A DNA stretch of 64,000 bases. It comes from Nostoc sp. B(2019) (GTDB lineage: Bacteria; Cyanobacteriota; Cyanobacteriia; Cyanobacteriales; Nostocaceae). The stretch spans positions 62,001 to 126,000 of the forward strand of contig NZ_WVID01000015.1 of assembly GCF_010091925.1 (NCBI RefSeq), written 5' to 3'. Below, one piece after another: positions 19,701 to 29,080 of the stretch. The notes below the pieces were generated by a model. That model searched no databases, had not been told where the DNA came from, and saw nothing but the letters and a program-made list of their open reading frames with translations. Position 1 is the first letter of the stretch. The number at the start of each line of letters is the position of its first letter. Made by a program: the position numbers and the translations under genes.

Positions 19701-21414
19701 GCAGTATATTTGCTTGCTCATCCACCATCCAAATTTCACTCAAATCCCATCCCAAACTCTCGCAGATACCTTTGAGGATTTGGGGAGTGGCCTCGTTAAT
19801 CGTGGTAGATTCTGCTAAGACGCGAGTTGTAGCATATTGTGCAGTCAAGTGCTGTTCAGCTCGCTTGCGATCGGTAATGTCAATACCTGTACAAACAATG
19901 TATTCTACAGATCCCTCATAGTCTTGGAGGATAGTATTCGACCAAGCAATCAGCCGCCGATTACCGTCCTTTGTGATCCAGTAGTTTTCGTATTCGTTTG
20001 AATGTTGACCAGTTCGCAACCGCTCGAAAACTGCTTTGACTGGCTCTAACTCTTCAGGAATTAGCAACAAGTTCCAAACAAATCTTCCCCTCACCTCATC
20101 GAACGAGTAGCCAGTTGTTTGCTCACAAGCTTGATTGAAGCGCACGATTTGACCTTGGGAGTCAAGAACTATTACCAATGCGCCAGCTGTATCAAGGACT
20201 GCTGAGATAAAATTGCGCTCTTTGTTCAAAGTCTCTTCTGTCCACTTCCGCTCAGTCACCTCACGATAAATCAGGTAGTAGACTACAGAGAGAATGATAA
20301 AACTCAAGCAGATGGCGATCGCAAGTGTCAAAATTGTGTTATTCGCACCGACTTTTGCAGCTTGTGACTGCTGCTGGAGCAACTTTCTTTCCTCATTCTC
20401 CATCTCATAGATGGTTTTACGAATATCATCCATCAGGTTTTGTCCCTGATTTGTCAGTAGTACCTGCAACGCTGCTTCAAATCCCTGGTTTTGGCGCAAG
20501 TCGATAGTCTGCTTGAGTTCGGAAAATTTTGCTGCTATCAGGGGTTCAATAAATGCGATCTGTTTTTGTTGGTTGGGTTGTTTTGCTGTTAGACTCTTAA
20601 GTCCTGCAATTTTTTGAGCGATGTTCGCAAGTGCACCTTGATACGGTTCTAGATAACGTTCTTGTCCAGTTAGAATGTAACCACGCTGTCCAGTTTCAGC
20701 ATCCTTCATTTGGGACAGCAGTTCTTCCAGGCTGTTAATTTTATCTTGAGTTTTTTTTACATGAGTATTAGTATCGATTAATACTCTGGTGTTTTGATAA
20801 GAAATCACACCAATCAAAATTAAAATTGCTGACGCTAACCCAAAACCTCCTGCAACTCTTTTGAAGAATTGTTTGCGTATCTTCTGTGATTGTTTACGTT
20901 CATTAGTTGCTAGTACTAAATTCGCTAAATTGCGCCGTAGTTCCAGTTGCTTAATCACTTGGCGGCCCAGAGTTCGTAATGCTTCAACCTGTTCTGGAGT
21001 GAGTTCGCGTGGTACTTGGTCAATCACACAAAGCGTTCCCAATGCGTGTCCTTCAGGGTTAGTTAAAGGAACACCAGCATAAAACCGGATATTGGGGTCA
21101 GATGTGACTAACGGGTTTGTGGTGAATCGGTCGTCAGCTGTTGCATCAGGCACAACAAAAATTTCTGGTTGTAGAATAGCATGAGCGCAGAATGCTTGTT
21201 CTCTGGGTGTTTCTAGCGCCTCCAAGCCAACTTTTGACTTGAACCACTGGCGGTTTGTATCAATTAAGCTAATTAAGGCAATAGGAGTCCCACAAATATA
21301 CGAGGCTAAACGGGTGAGGTCGTCAAAGGCGGCTTCAGATGGAGTGTCGAGAATCTTATACTGCAAAAGTGCTTCAATTCTCTGTGCTTCGTTATCAGGT
21401 AATGGTGCTTTCAT
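16711..21414 (-). CDS. Hybrid sensor histidine kinase with CHASE3, GAF, PAS, two receivers and Hpt
   Basis: The 1567-residue protein holds, in order: GAF (about 25-160), transmembrane helix (185-205), CHASE3-like periplasmic region (215-350; [13 protein letters not shown]), second transmembrane helix (356-381), PAS (398-515), two GAF domains (528-681 and 695-861), HisKA (phospho-His898 in [11 protein letters not shown]), HATPase with N and G boxes, two receiver domains (about 1128-1245 and 1293-1410; acceptor Asp in DMQMPETDG and DCQMPILDG) and an Hpt domain (HHLKGAS near 1496). The second and third GAF domains lack an obvious bilin Cys. A full His-Asp-His relay lies in one chain, so signal transfer to a separate partner is likely. 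No adjacent output gene is seen. Confidence 0.93.
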   Translation of the reverse strand: MKAPLPDNEAQRIEALLQYKILDTPSEAAFDDLTRLASYICGTPIALISLIDTNRQWFKSKVGLEALETPREQAFCAHAILQPEIFVVPDATADDRFTTNPLVTSDPNIRFYAGVPLTNPEGHALGTLCVIDQVPRELTPEQVEALRTLGRQVIKQLELRRNLANLVLATNERKQSQKIRKQFFKRVAGGFGLASAILILIGVISYQNTRVLIDTNTHVKKTQDKINSLEELLSQMKDAETGQRGYILTGQERYLEPYQGALANIAQKIAGLKSLTAKQPNQQKQIAFIEPLIAAKFSELKQTIDLRQNQGFEAALQVLLTNQGQNLMDDIRKTIYEMENEERKLLQQQSQAAKVGANNTILTLAIAICLSFIILSVVYYLIYREVTERKWTEETLNKERNFISAVLDTAGALVIVLDSQGQIVRFNQACEQTTGYSFDEVRGRFVWNLLLIPEELEPVKAVFERLRTGQHSNEYENYWITKDGNRRLIAWSNTILQDYEGSVEYIVCTGIDITDRKRAEQHLTAQYATTRVLAESTTINEATPQILKGICESLGWDLSEIWMVDEQANILRFLDIWQRASLEVQEFEALTRQTTFAPEIGLPGRVWASCQPIWIVDVVKDFNFPRAKIAAEAGLHGAFGFPIRSGNKILGVITCFSNEIQQPDSDLVKMLSSIGEQVGQFIQRKRAEQEIQRQNLRSQLFTEITLKIRQSLQIEEILQITVKEVQKILQTDRVLIYQLLPDGSGTTIIEAVVSGWTAIKGQNITDPYLRTEYLQQHYLQQYRQGNIQAIADLDLVEVQQSHIELLQQFGVKANLVVPILVKEELCGLLIVHQCATSRHWSSFETHLLRQIADQVGIALAQAQLLEAETRQRQELEVARRQAELASKSKSAFLANMSHEIRTPMNAVLGMTGLVLETPLNPEQRDFIETIRISGDALLSLINEILDLSKLEAGEMALETLDFDLSTCVEEVLELLAPQAHNKGLEIAALIYRNVFTHLQGDASRLRQILMNLISNAIKFTSTGEVVVRAELRSQTSTTVTIHFAVTDTGLGINSEDQRRLFTPFTQVDASTTRKFGGTGLGLAICKQLVDLMGGVIGVESQIGEGSKFWFDLTFAKQLQPVSQIQDRGLLNNKRLLVVDDNATNRKIIYHQATRWGMQVDKVDSAATALRAIQDAVEQSIPYDVALVDMQMPETDGLTLGEQIKANSAIAQLPLIMLTSTNQRDEVQQALKIGFAAYLVKPVKPSRLLDTIMTILGTQSELEEAGDSSQEIEVKNLENDCKHISAEYLPPLLKSKIRILLAEDNLVNQKVALKQLQSLGYKADVAANGKEVLQLLEKIPYDLILMDCQMPILDGLETTREIHRWQESNFANHRRPVVIAMTANAMTEDKKMCLDAGMEDYLSKPVLKEKLAAVLEHWGSVILSVQESVALEQTVSTKNVSSLNLPIDWEHLHQLSENNAEFEFELLQIFIEDIQPRLEITKSAIAANDFGQIAQQAHHLKGASANIGATAMHIAADKLEQLACHQERRGTTNLISELEEFLNCIQAFLTSSNQRVEIKAIPGGENHE

Positions 21415-21748
21415 CCTTAAGCCTTATTTACGGCTGAAGTTGTTGTTAAAGGTAAACAAACTTACTCAATTAATGGCAATAGTTTGGTTAAAAGCGTTAG
21501 CGTGATTTCACTGAGTTCGACTTTGAGCTATGGGCTTGAAAGCTTCCTCTGGCTGATATCTGTAGCCATCTTCAATAGAAACGTTCGCTTTTGATATATA
21601 TCGAAAGTGACGGGAAAGTGCTCAGTAAGAGTGGGCGTTGATTGCGAACAACCGTTAAACTTCATTGCAAATTAAGAAGAGAGACTAAACAACGTGATAA
21701 GTAATAGTGATGTCAAGACACGGCACAGGATTTACAAAGGAGTACACA
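21415..21748. other. Divergent promoter region
   Basis: Between the hybrid kinase and a small plus-strand gene. It is presumed to hold both promoters. No repeat, RNA or strong operator is apparent. Confidence 0.45.
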
Positions 21749-21955
21749 GTGGCAATGGAATCAAATTTCTTAACGGGCACAGTTGCACCAAACGAAGATA
21801 TCAGTGAATACGTCGCCCACCTGCAACTTCACATGACTCTGCACGCTCGCAATCTGGTTCCAACCCTAAAACAGACACTTGAAGATAGTCGCCAGCAATT
21901 ACTCCATCAAACTCAAGCCAATTTTGAAAAGCTAGTTTCTCGGCAAGTTTCATAA
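21749..21955 (+). CDS. Small hypothetical protein (68 aa)
   Basis: The start is taken as the GTG at 21749 because AAAGGAG (21736-21742) lies 6 bp upstream; a longer frame from 21707 would put that ribosome site inside the gene. The product is soluble, with a His-rich central helix (HLQLHMTLHARN) and a Gln-rich tail. No family is recognised. It is followed by a long hairpin with a T-run, so it probably forms a single-gene transcript. Confidence 0.6.
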   Translation: MAMESNFLTGTVAPNEDISEYVAHLQLHMTLHARNLVPTLKQTLEDSRQQLLHQTQANFEKLVSRQVS

Positions 21956-21989
21956 TCTATACAATTTTTAACCAAAATTCAAATAAAAT

Positions 21990-22045
21990 AAAAGCAGATA
22001 TTGTTGGGTTAACGCCTATAGTGTTCCCACAAGGTCTGCTTTTTT
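21990..22045 (+). terminator. Intrinsic terminator-like hairpin
   Basis: Perfect 9-bp arms AAAAGCAGA (21990-21998) and TCTGCTTTT (22035-22043), with internal pairing of a GTTGGG/CCCAC segment, end in six T. It lies about 35 bp after the 68-residue gene. Confidence 0.75.
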
Positions 22046-22149
22046 AAGTATTAAGTTACGAAAATCACTCTTTTGGAACAATAGCAAGGAGCACAAAGCC
22101 GTTAAAATGATGGCAGCAGTGCCTTAAAAGAGCAGTTAGTTAAGGCTAA

Positions 22150-23406
22150 ATGGCGGCTCGAATCAAAATGACTTCATTACTTCCTCGAAATCTCAGCGTG
22201 ATCATCCGACCAGTCCAATACCGGGATCTGGACGGAATTGAGCGCCTAAATCAAGAGTCATTCGCAGCCCTTACTCCCCAGGGAGCTCGTTTTGCTATCA
22301 GCCAGATGCAACAGTTACGCCGCTGGTATGGACTACTCAAATTTTTGAGTTGGTTTCCTAACCCGCTTCAGTATCGCTTCTGTGCCTATGTAGCAGAACA
22401 AGGGCGGATGATTTTAGGGATGATTCAAGTGTCACCGTTTAACCGGACACGCAGCACTTGGCGGATTGACCGAGTGATGCTGGAGCGTGGTGCGGATAAA
22501 CAAGGAATCGGCTCGCAACTTTTACGCCATTGTTTTGAATCGATTCTGGAAGCTCGCACTTGGCTACTGGAAGTTAACGTCAATGATATAGAGGCGCTGG
22601 CACTGTACCGGCAAAATGGCTTTCAGCGCCTAGCAGAAATGACATACTGGGAAATTGAACCAGAATTGCTGGCTGAATTGGCCCAAGGTGAGCCAGACTT
22701 ACCTAACCTCTTGCCAGTAAGTAATGCCGATGCCCAGTTACTATATCAATTAGATACAGCATCAATGCCACCTCTGGTACGTCAAGTTTTTGATCGCAAC
22801 ACCCGCGATTTTAAAACTAGTTTATTCGGCGTTTTAACTGATGCTGTCAAACAATGGCTAACCAAAACAGAAGTAGTGAGTGGCTACGTGTTTGAACCCC
22901 AACGCAAAGCAGCGATCGGTCATTTTCAGGTACAACTTGACCGCAAGGGTGGGGCCCCACACGCAGCAACACTGACAGTTCATCCTGCTTATACCTGGCT
23001 GTATCCAGAGTTGTTGTCTCAACTAGCTCGTATTGCTCAAGATTTTCCTCAACAAGGTTTGCAATTAGCTTCTTCAGACTATCAGCCAGAGCGAGAAGAA
23101 TATTTGGAGCGAATTGGGGCAAAACGTATAGAACATACGCTAATCATGTCTCGCTCAGTCTGGCACAAGCTACGAGAGTCTAAATTTGTCTCCCTAGAAG
23201 GAATTCAGTGGAGCGAGATGCTACAAGGTCTGCAACCGGCACGTAAACCAATACCTGGCGGTATGTCATGGGTACAGCCTGGAAAGTCGCCATCATCAGA
23301 GAGATCGCTGCCAAGTAAGTCAGAACCTCTTAACTTTTCGGGTAACAACAGTAGCATAGAAGCATCTGGCCAGCCGGAATCAACAGATGCACAGCAGGAG
23401 AATTAG
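22150..23406 (+). CDS. GNAT-family N-acetyltransferase
   Basis: The 418-residue protein has an N-terminal GNAT acetyltransferase domain (about 17-165) with an acetyl-CoA binding loop in ERGADKQGIGSQLLRHC and the EVNVNDIEALALYRQNGF motif. The second half (about 180-360) looks like a degenerate GNAT fold ending in a Ser/Pro-rich tail. The ATG at 22150 is used; Met7 at 22168 is an alternative. The ruvX start follows the stop by one base, so the two are translationally coupled. The acyl acceptor is unknown. Confidence 0.82.
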   Translation: MAARIKMTSLLPRNLSVIIRPVQYRDLDGIERLNQESFAALTPQGARFAISQMQQLRRWYGLLKFLSWFPNPLQYRFCAYVAEQGRMILGMIQVSPFNRTRSTWRIDRVMLERGADKQGIGSQLLRHCFESILEARTWLLEVNVNDIEALALYRQNGFQRLAEMTYWEIEPELLAELAQGEPDLPNLLPVSNADAQLLYQLDTASMPPLVRQVFDRNTRDFKTSLFGVLTDAVKQWLTKTEVVSGYVFEPQRKAAIGHFQVQLDRKGGAPHAATLTVHPAYTWLYPELLSQLARIAQDFPQQGLQLASSDYQPEREEYLERIGAKRIEHTLIMSRSVWHKLRESKFVSLEGIQWSEMLQGLQPARKPIPGGMSWVQPGKSPSSERSLPSKSEPLNFSGNNSSIEASGQPESTDAQQEN

Positions 23407-23407
23407 T

Positions 23408-23878
23408 GTGATCCCCCAAGAGCAACAAAAACCGTTTATTTCAGCCTTGGGATTAGATGTTGGTAGCAAACGTGTTGGCGTAGCTGGGTGCGATCGCACG
23501 GGTTTAATTGCCACAGGCATCACCACTATTGAGCGTACATCCTTTGAGCGCGATGTCGAGCAAATGCGGCAAATAATCAATGAACGTGAAGTGCAAGTCC
23601 TGGTAATTGGCTTACCCTATTCAATGGATGGCTCATTGGGATTTCAAGCGCGTCACGTTCAGAAGTTCGCCACAAGGCTAGCTAAGGCTCTAAAACTGCC
23701 TGTGGAATATGTGGATGAGCGATTAACTTCATATCAAGCAGAGCAAATGCTAATAGCTGAAAACCGCTCCCCATCACGTCATAAAGGTTTGATTGACCGG
23801 AAAGCAGCTTCTTTGATTTTGCAACAATGGCTGGATGCCAGGCGAGCCAGTTACCGCAGCGTCAGTGGTAGCTGTTGA
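23408..23878 (+). CDS. ruvX: Putative pre-16S rRNA nuclease / Holliday junction resolvase RuvX
   Basis: The RNase H-like YqgF fold is clear: LGLDVGSKRVGVAGCD at the N-terminus, YVDERLTSYQAE and IDRKAASLILQQWLD near the C-terminus, with the three acidic catalytic residues. Family members mature 16S rRNA 5' ends and were first predicted to resolve Holliday junctions. The GTG at 23408 has AGGAG at 23396-23400 (7-bp spacing), so it is preferred over an upstream ATG inside the GNAT gene. At 156 residues the length is normal. The coupling to the GNAT gene may reflect a shared ribosome-related role, which is inference. Confidence 0.92.
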   Translation: MIPQEQQKPFISALGLDVGSKRVGVAGCDRTGLIATGITTIERTSFERDVEQMRQIINEREVQVLVIGLPYSMDGSLGFQARHVQKFATRLAKALKLPVEYVDERLTSYQAEQMLIAENRSPSRHKGLIDRKAASLILQQWLDARRASYRSVSGSC

Positions 23879-24026
23879 GTATTGATACCTTTTAACATGA
23901 TATTCTGAGAACGATTACCCAGCAGTTTGATCTACATCTAAAGCTATTTGGTTGATATCATCTGTCATTCAACAGCTAAGCGATTTTGACAATTGCTGGT
24001 ATTTATTAAAGTTTCACATTTCGGCT

Positions 24027-24599
24027 ATGTTTTCCTCTAAATTTCCCGAAGAAAATGACCACGCTCATGCGGGTTCAATCACTTTAACTGACGAAAGAGG
24101 GCGATCGCTCGAATGTTATATTGAGCATTCCCTCGAAGTAGATGGGCAAGAATACGTTTTGCTTCTTCCTGTAGACTCACCTGTAGAAATTTTTGCTTGG
24201 CAAGGTGAAGAAGAAGAAGAAGAAGCCCTTCTAGTAGAAGATGATGCCATCATTGAGCAAATTTTTGATACAGCCCAAGCTGTACTATCTGAGCAAAACT
24301 TGATACTTAAGAATACAGCCTACGCTCTAACGGTCGCAGGTGATTTACCTCCAGTTGAAGAATCAGAACTCTTTACCTTAGAAATCGAAGACGAAGGGGA
24401 AGATTTAGAGCCAGAGCAATTACAGCTACTCTCTAGCTTCTATTATGAAGATCAAGAGTATGCAATTTATACGCCACTTGATCCACTACTGTTTTTTGCA
24501 CGGATATCAAAAACAGGTCAACCGGAATTACTTTCTCCAGAAGAGTTTCGCCAAGTGCAACCACTGTTAGAGGAACATCTTTTTAATGAAGTCGAATAA
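24027..24599 (+). CDS. DUF3727 (DUF1292-related) domain protein
   Basis: From the ATG at 24027 (MFSSKFPEEN) the product is 190 residues, very acidic, with ITLTDERGRSLECYIEHSLEVDGQEY and a poly-Glu run (GEEEEEEALL), then a second related half (YYEDQEYAIYTPLDPLLFFARI). This two-part layout matches DUF3727/DUF1292 proteins, which are almost universal in cyanobacteria and of unknown function. The upstream TTG frame has no ribosome site. It follows ruvX by about 150 bp and may share its transcript. Confidence 0.8.
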   Translation: MFSSKFPEENDHAHAGSITLTDERGRSLECYIEHSLEVDGQEYVLLLPVDSPVEIFAWQGEEEEEEALLVEDDAIIEQIFDTAQAVLSEQNLILKNTAYALTVAGDLPPVEESELFTLEIEDEGEDLEPEQLQLLSSFYYEDQEYAIYTPLDPLLFFARISKTGQPELLSPEEFRQVQPLLEEHLFNEVE

Positions 24600-24973
24600 G
24601 ATGATAAATCCCCGAAGTTCAGATGCCTTTGAAAAGTTTGGAGCGCCGATGTCCGGCGCTCCAACAGGCTGCACCAACGGCGGTACTCCTTCCCTACGGG
24701 ACGCTCCGCCAACGGAGAACCTGTAGGGTAGCTCTCGCTCCGACTTCTCTCAAAATTAAAAATGAAAATGCAACATTTTTAAATTTTTAATTGGGAATTT
24801 CTAATTATATATGAATAGACCACAGTAGGGTGGGCATTACAATGCTCACCCTATAAACTCATTGGTACTAGCATAGTATTGAGATAAAAGTTAAATAGTA
24901 CCAACTAAAGTACTCAGAATGTGTTCTTCTGAAGATAGCAATCTTATTTGGATTTTAAGCCTGACTGTTGACT
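24600..24973. other. Intergenic repeat region with GGTGAGCATT hairpin
   Basis: It holds a Nostoc-type repeat with CCCTACGGGACGCTCCGCC near 24693-24711 and a hairpin with arms TAGGGTGGGCATT (24826-24838) and AATGCTCACCCTA (24841-24853), one G-U pair and a 2-base loop. The hairpin belongs to the same family as that at 45226-45303. No gene is seen. Confidence 0.6.
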
Positions 24974-25513
24974 ATGACCTGGAACAATCTCTTACAGCCT
25001 GACTTGATATTAGAAGGTTCAGTATTGAACCTGACACCAGACATTATCCAACGATATGGATTGAAAGGGTTGGTGTTAGATGTGGATGAAACTTTAGTGC
25101 CAATGAGAGTCGGGATAGCTTCACCAGAATTACAGCAGTGGGTGGAGCAAATCCGTGCCTGTACTTCACTGTGCTTGGTGAGCAACAACCTGAGTGAAGC
25201 GCGGATTGGTAGAATTGCCCGCTCTCTCAACTTACCTTACTACTTGGGTGCAGCCAAACCCTCTCGACGCAAAATCAGGGCAGCACTTAAGTCTATGAAT
25301 CTACCAGTACATCAAGTAGGGATGGTAGGCGATCGCTTATTTACTGATGTCATAGCAGGTAATCGTCTAGGAATGTTTACCGTTTTAGTGGAACCAATTG
25401 TTCATCCAGATGCCGCCCTTCGCTCTCATCCAATACGCAACTTTGAAGTCTGGATATCAGAAATTTTAGGAGCCTCTATTACCCCCAAAAAAACAAAAAT
25501 TCGCAAACCTTGA
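24974..25513 (+). CDS. YqeG-family HAD phosphatase
   Basis: The 179-residue protein is a HAD IIIA phosphatase: the nucleophile motif is LVLDVDETLVP (two Asp), followed by LVSNNLSEAR, the Lys in GAAKPSRRK and the acidic motif MVGDRLFTDVIAGNRLG. YqeG members include mitochondrial phosphatidylglycerophosphatase relatives, and a role in phosphatidylglycerol synthesis (essential for thylakoids) is possible but not shown here. The ATG at 24974 is chosen over the TTG at 24968. The gene is isolated. Confidence 0.88.
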   Translation: MTWNNLLQPDLILEGSVLNLTPDIIQRYGLKGLVLDVDETLVPMRVGIASPELQQWVEQIRACTSLCLVSNNLSEARIGRIARSLNLPYYLGAAKPSRRKIRAALKSMNLPVHQVGMVGDRLFTDVIAGNRLGMFTVLVEPIVHPDAALRSHPIRNFEVWISEILGASITPKKTKIRKP

Positions 25514-25746
25514 CAAATCGTCAGGAAAGTAAATCTAAAGAAATAATTAAGGAATCTCACTAGAGTCAAAAAATCGGGGATCATAAGTATTAATAACATG
25601 GGGTCAGCCAAAAAAGACCCTAACTGATACTAAATAAATATAAACCCGTAGAGCGTCAGCCTTCACTTATAGAGGGACTGGCGCTTTACAATTTAGTCCA
25701 TAGTCAAAAGTCAAAAATCCAGAGCAATTAACTTTGACCCTTGTAC

Positions 25747-25766
25747 AGACGCGATAAATTGCGTCT
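25747..25766. repeat. Dispersed GACGCGAT hairpin
   Basis: Arms AGACGCGAT (25747-25755) and ATTGCGTCT (25758-25766) with one G-U pair and a 2-base loop, just before proB. It is related by its AGACG/CGTCTCTAC ends to the palindromes at 7261 and 32039. Confidence 0.7.
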
Positions 25767-25779
25767 CTACTCTTAACCA

Positions 25780-26889
25780 ATGACCAAAACGATTGTTGTC
25801 AAAATCGGCACTTCTAGCCTGACTCAACCAGAAACAGGACAACTAGCACTTTCTACGATCGCAACTTTAGCGGAAACACTTTGCTATTTGAGACGCCAGG
25901 GTCATCGAGTGATTTTGGTTTCCTCTGGCGCTGTGGGCGTGGGTTGTGCGCGGTTGGGCTTAACTGAACGTCCCAAAGCGATCGCCCTAAAGCAAGCAGT
26001 AGCAGCAGTTGGGCAAGGCAGGTTAATCCGTGTGTATGACGATTTATTTACTACCTTACAGCAGCCAATTGCTCAAGTATTGCTGACACGCAGCGACTTG
26101 GTACAGCGTAGCCGCTATCTCAATGCCTACAACACCTTTCAAGAACTGCTGGGATTGGGAGTGATCCCCATAGTCAATGAAAACGACACCGTAGCAGTAG
26201 AGGAACTTAAATTTGGCGACAATGACACCCTTTCGGCATTAGTTGCCAGCATAGTAGAAGCAGATTGGCTATTTTTGCTCACCGATGTAGATAGGTTATA
26301 TTCAGCCGATCCGCGTTCCGTACCCGATGCCCAGCCGATCGCCTTAGTTAGTAGTATGAAGGAACTGGCAGAATTGCAGATACAAACAGGCTCCCCAGGC
26401 TCTCAATGGGGTACTGGCGGTATGGTGACAAAAATTTCTGCTGCTAGGATTGCCATTGCTGCGGGAGTGCGTACCGTAATTACTGAAGGGCGATTTCCTC
26501 GGAATATCGAAAAAATCTTAAATGGTGAACCCCTTGGTACACACTTTGAACCGCAACCTGAACCCACTTCTGCGCGTAAACGCTGGATAGCTTATGGTCT
26601 TGTACCTGCTGGTAAATTGTATTTAGATGCAGGTGCGATCGCGGCAATTTCTCTAGCAGGAAAATCTTTATTAGCCGCTGGAATTAAGGCAGTAGAAGGA
26701 GAGTTTGATACACAAGATGCCGTGCAATTATGTGATACTAACGGTCAAGAAATTGCCAGAGGACTTGTGAACTACAGCAGCGATGAACTGCAAAAAATTA
26801 GCGGGCGTCATTCACGAGAAATTCCCACAATTTTGGGCTATGCCGGTGCAGAAACCGTAGTTCATCGGGATAATTTGGTTCTGATTTAG
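25780..26889 (+). CDS. proB: Glutamate 5-kinase
   Basis: ProB phosphorylates glutamate to gamma-glutamyl phosphate, the first step of proline synthesis, and is usually feedback-inhibited by proline. The 369-residue length includes the C-terminal PUA domain (about 275-369). Seen are the N-terminal [10 protein letters not shown], the nucleotide loop [10 protein letters not shown], the substrate segment [14 protein letters not shown] and [13 protein letters not shown], and [15 protein letters not shown]. The ATG at 25780 is unambiguous. proA is not in the window. A Uma2 gene follows after 42 bp. Confidence 0.96.
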   Translation: MTKTIVVKIGTSSLTQPETGQLALSTIATLAETLCYLRRQGHRVILVSSGAVGVGCARLGLTERPKAIALKQAVAAVGQGRLIRVYDDLFTTLQQPIAQVLLTRSDLVQRSRYLNAYNTFQELLGLGVIPIVNENDTVAVEELKFGDNDTLSALVASIVEADWLFLLTDVDRLYSADPRSVPDAQPIALVSSMKELAELQIQTGSPGSQWGTGGMVTKISAARIAIAAGVRTVITEGRFPRNIEKILNGEPLGTHFEPQPEPTSARKRWIAYGLVPAGKLYLDAGAIAAISLAGKSLLAAGIKAVEGEFDTQDAVQLCDTNGQEIARGLVNYSSDELQKISGRHSREIPTILGYAGAETVVHRDNLVLI

Positions 26890-26931
26890 CATAGAGATAA
26901 GACTACTAACAACTGAGAAGAGATAAATATT

Positions 26932-27522
26932 ATGACTCAAGCGTTAGAAAATGCTGTTGGTTTACCAGAAGAAGAACAACGCTTCTTTCGACGTGGGTTA
27001 AGTTGGGAAAAGTTTAAAGCGATTCAAGCTAGCTTTGAAAATGTGCCAGGGGTGCGGCTATTTTATTGCGAAGGAGTCTTAGAAATAGTGAGTATTGGTA
27101 AACCTCATGAGGCAATTAAGTGTTTAATTGGTCTGCTTCTAGGGCAGTATTTCTTAGAACAGAGTATTGAATTTTTTCCCAGTGGAAGTTTTACCCAGGA
27201 GATTCCCGGCATAGTAGAGTATCAAGCAGACTTATCTTATTGCTTGGGTAACGACAAAGCTATACCAGACCTCTGTATTGAAGTAGTGATTACTAGCGGT
27301 AGTCCCATCAAGCTACAGAAGTACAAATTAATGCAAGTCCCGGAAGTATGGTTCTGGGAAGATGGCACATTTGAGGTTTACTGTTTACGAGAACAAGAAT
27401 ATGAGAAAGTTGTTAAAAGTGAGTTCCTACCAGAATTAGATTTATCCCTGCTCAATCGTTGTCTTTTGTTGTCGTCTCCCTTGGAAGCGGTTAGAGAATT
27501 TCGCCAAGGTATTCAACAGTAA
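26932..27522 (+). CDS. Uma2-family endonuclease-like protein (DUF820)
   Basis: The 196-residue protein has the restriction-endonuclease-like core of the Uma2/DUF820 family, which has expanded greatly in cyanobacteria. The conserved segments are EGVLEIVSIGKPHE, ADLSYCLG, IPDLCIEVVITSG and YKLMQVPEVWFWEDG, with Asp, Glu and Lys placed as in PD-(D/E)xK nucleases. Its biological role is not known; links to mobile elements and DNA repair are family-level suggestions. It follows proB by 42 bp and might be co-transcribed. Confidence 0.85.
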   Translation: MTQALENAVGLPEEEQRFFRRGLSWEKFKAIQASFENVPGVRLFYCEGVLEIVSIGKPHEAIKCLIGLLLGQYFLEQSIEFFPSGSFTQEIPGIVEYQADLSYCLGNDKAIPDLCIEVVITSGSPIKLQKYKLMQVPEVWFWEDGTFEVYCLREQEYEKVVKSEFLPELDLSLLNRCLLLSSPLEAVREFRQGIQQ

Positions 27523-27595
27523 TAGTAGGTTGAAACGATTAGTAACTGTTTAATCTCACCACCTTTTTAACCCGTAATTAAAGAAAGTCTTACCT

Positions 27596-29029
27596 TTACT
27601 GCACTAAGACAAAATCGTAGCCAGTGCTAGAAGAACAAGACTTAGTTGATTCACAAGGCTCAACTTTGACTAAAAAGACACCACCTTGGCGATCGCCTGA
27701 TGGTGAAAACTGAATCTTTCCTGTTGCTCCCGTAGCTGAAAAATTAGGATTAGACAGCACCTTTTGCAAACTCTGGCGGGTACTACCCTCTTCTAAACCA
27801 GCGATAATTACTTGAAGTGCATCATAAGCCGTCGCAGTTCGTGGACTTACTTGTCCACCCCAAAGTTTAACAGCTTTATTAGCAAAGGAATTGCCTCCCC
27901 TGGCATTACTATTAATATCATGATGCCAAGATACGGGTAACACCATCCCCTTAACATCTCCTTGCCCAAACTTTAAAACTTTTTCGCCGTACATTAGTTG
28001 GGAACCAAAAAGTGCTAGTTTGCCTTGACTTTCTCGTGCAACATCGAGAGCGGAGTCAATTTTGTCTGGTCTAGGCATTAATAGTAGAGCTTCTGCACCA
28101 TCTGCGATCGCTTTAGTCACAAAATCGCTGGCTCTAAAATTTGGGGCGCTTAAATTACACTCTATATCAGTAACTTTTCCCCCCGCTTTAGTAATGAAAT
28201 TAGCGTATTGTTTTTTAATTTCCTGACTTCTTTCTTGTTGTGTAGAAGCTTGACAAATGGCAACATTTGTTCTTCGTTCTTTTTTGACAATATATTCGGC
28301 AAGAGTTTGAGTGAAATTGTCACGATTTGGACTTGCATAAAACACGTGTCTTGCTTGTCCAGGCTGTGTCTGATTTTCTCCAAGTTGCGTCATTGGACTT
28401 GTAAGAGAAATCCTAACCAAACCACGCTCGTTATAAATCTTTTCGTTGCGACTAAATCCTACTACTGCCACAAGGCTAGAGTCTTTAACAAATTCATTAT
28501 CTAACTCTTGAAGCTTTTCAATATTATCAACATTAGCTATCTGAAGTTGCAACGGTACACCATTAATTCCACCATTATTATTAACCTCATCTTGAGCTTG
28601 GGCGACTCCGCGCAAAAGCTCTTTTGCCTCGTTCAAAGTGCGACCAATCGGTGCAATTATGGCAACTTTTAGCGCTGGCGATTTACCAATTTTGGCATTA
28701 TTCAAATAAATTAACGTTTCTGGATCATTACGATTTATTTGTAGGGATGATTGAAATTTCGTGACAGCAGTAGCGAAATCATTAGATGCAAAAGCTTGAA
28801 CTCCAGCTTCTTTATCAGCAGTTTTATCCGCCGTTACCAAAATTTTCCCACCTAAACTCATCCATTCAGGAAGAGATGCACTTGGCTCTAAAGATGAGAG
28901 CGGCATTGAATTTGATGAAGGTGTGAGATTAGAAGAAAATTTACCTATTAACCATAAAATAGCTGCTACCATGACTCCCGCCAGTCCTAAAGAAATTAGT
29001 AGCCGAATATTTTCTTTCTTATTAGTCAT
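27596..29029 (-). CDS. Membrane-anchored ligand-binding protein (ABC-type substrate-binding/receptor fold)
   Basis: The 477-residue protein has an N-terminal membrane anchor (about 8-26, LLISLGLAGVMVAAILWLIG), a short TPR-like helical region (about 70-115, AVTKFQSSLQINRNDPETLIYLNN) and a type I periplasmic binding domain (about 120-470) of the branched-chain amino acid/receptor type (VAIIAPIGRTLNEAKELLRG; NNNGGINGVPLQL). No ABC permease or ATPase lies nearby. It is 51 bp downstream of a transmembrane Ser/Thr kinase gene, so a sensory role is likelier than transport. The ligand cannot be told. Confidence 0.8.
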   Translation of the reverse strand: MTNKKENIRLLISLGLAGVMVAAILWLIGKFSSNLTPSSNSMPLSSLEPSASLPEWMSLGGKILVTADKTADKEAGVQAFASNDFATAVTKFQSSLQINRNDPETLIYLNNAKIGKSPALKVAIIAPIGRTLNEAKELLRGVAQAQDEVNNNGGINGVPLQLQIANVDNIEKLQELDNEFVKDSSLVAVVGFSRNEKIYNERGLVRISLTSPMTQLGENQTQPGQARHVFYASPNRDNFTQTLAEYIVKKERRTNVAICQASTQQERSQEIKKQYANFITKAGGKVTDIECNLSAPNFRASDFVTKAIADGAEALLLMPRPDKIDSALDVARESQGKLALFGSQLMYGEKVLKFGQGDVKGMVLPVSWHHDINSNARGGNSFANKAVKLWGGQVSPRTATAYDALQVIIAGLEEGSTRQSLQKVLSNPNFSATGATGKIQFSPSGDRQGGVFLVKVEPCESTKSCSSSTGYDFVLVQ

Positions 29030-29080
29030 AAATAATTACCTCAATTAATAAAAAAGCCTTAATTAAATTTATTTAAACAA

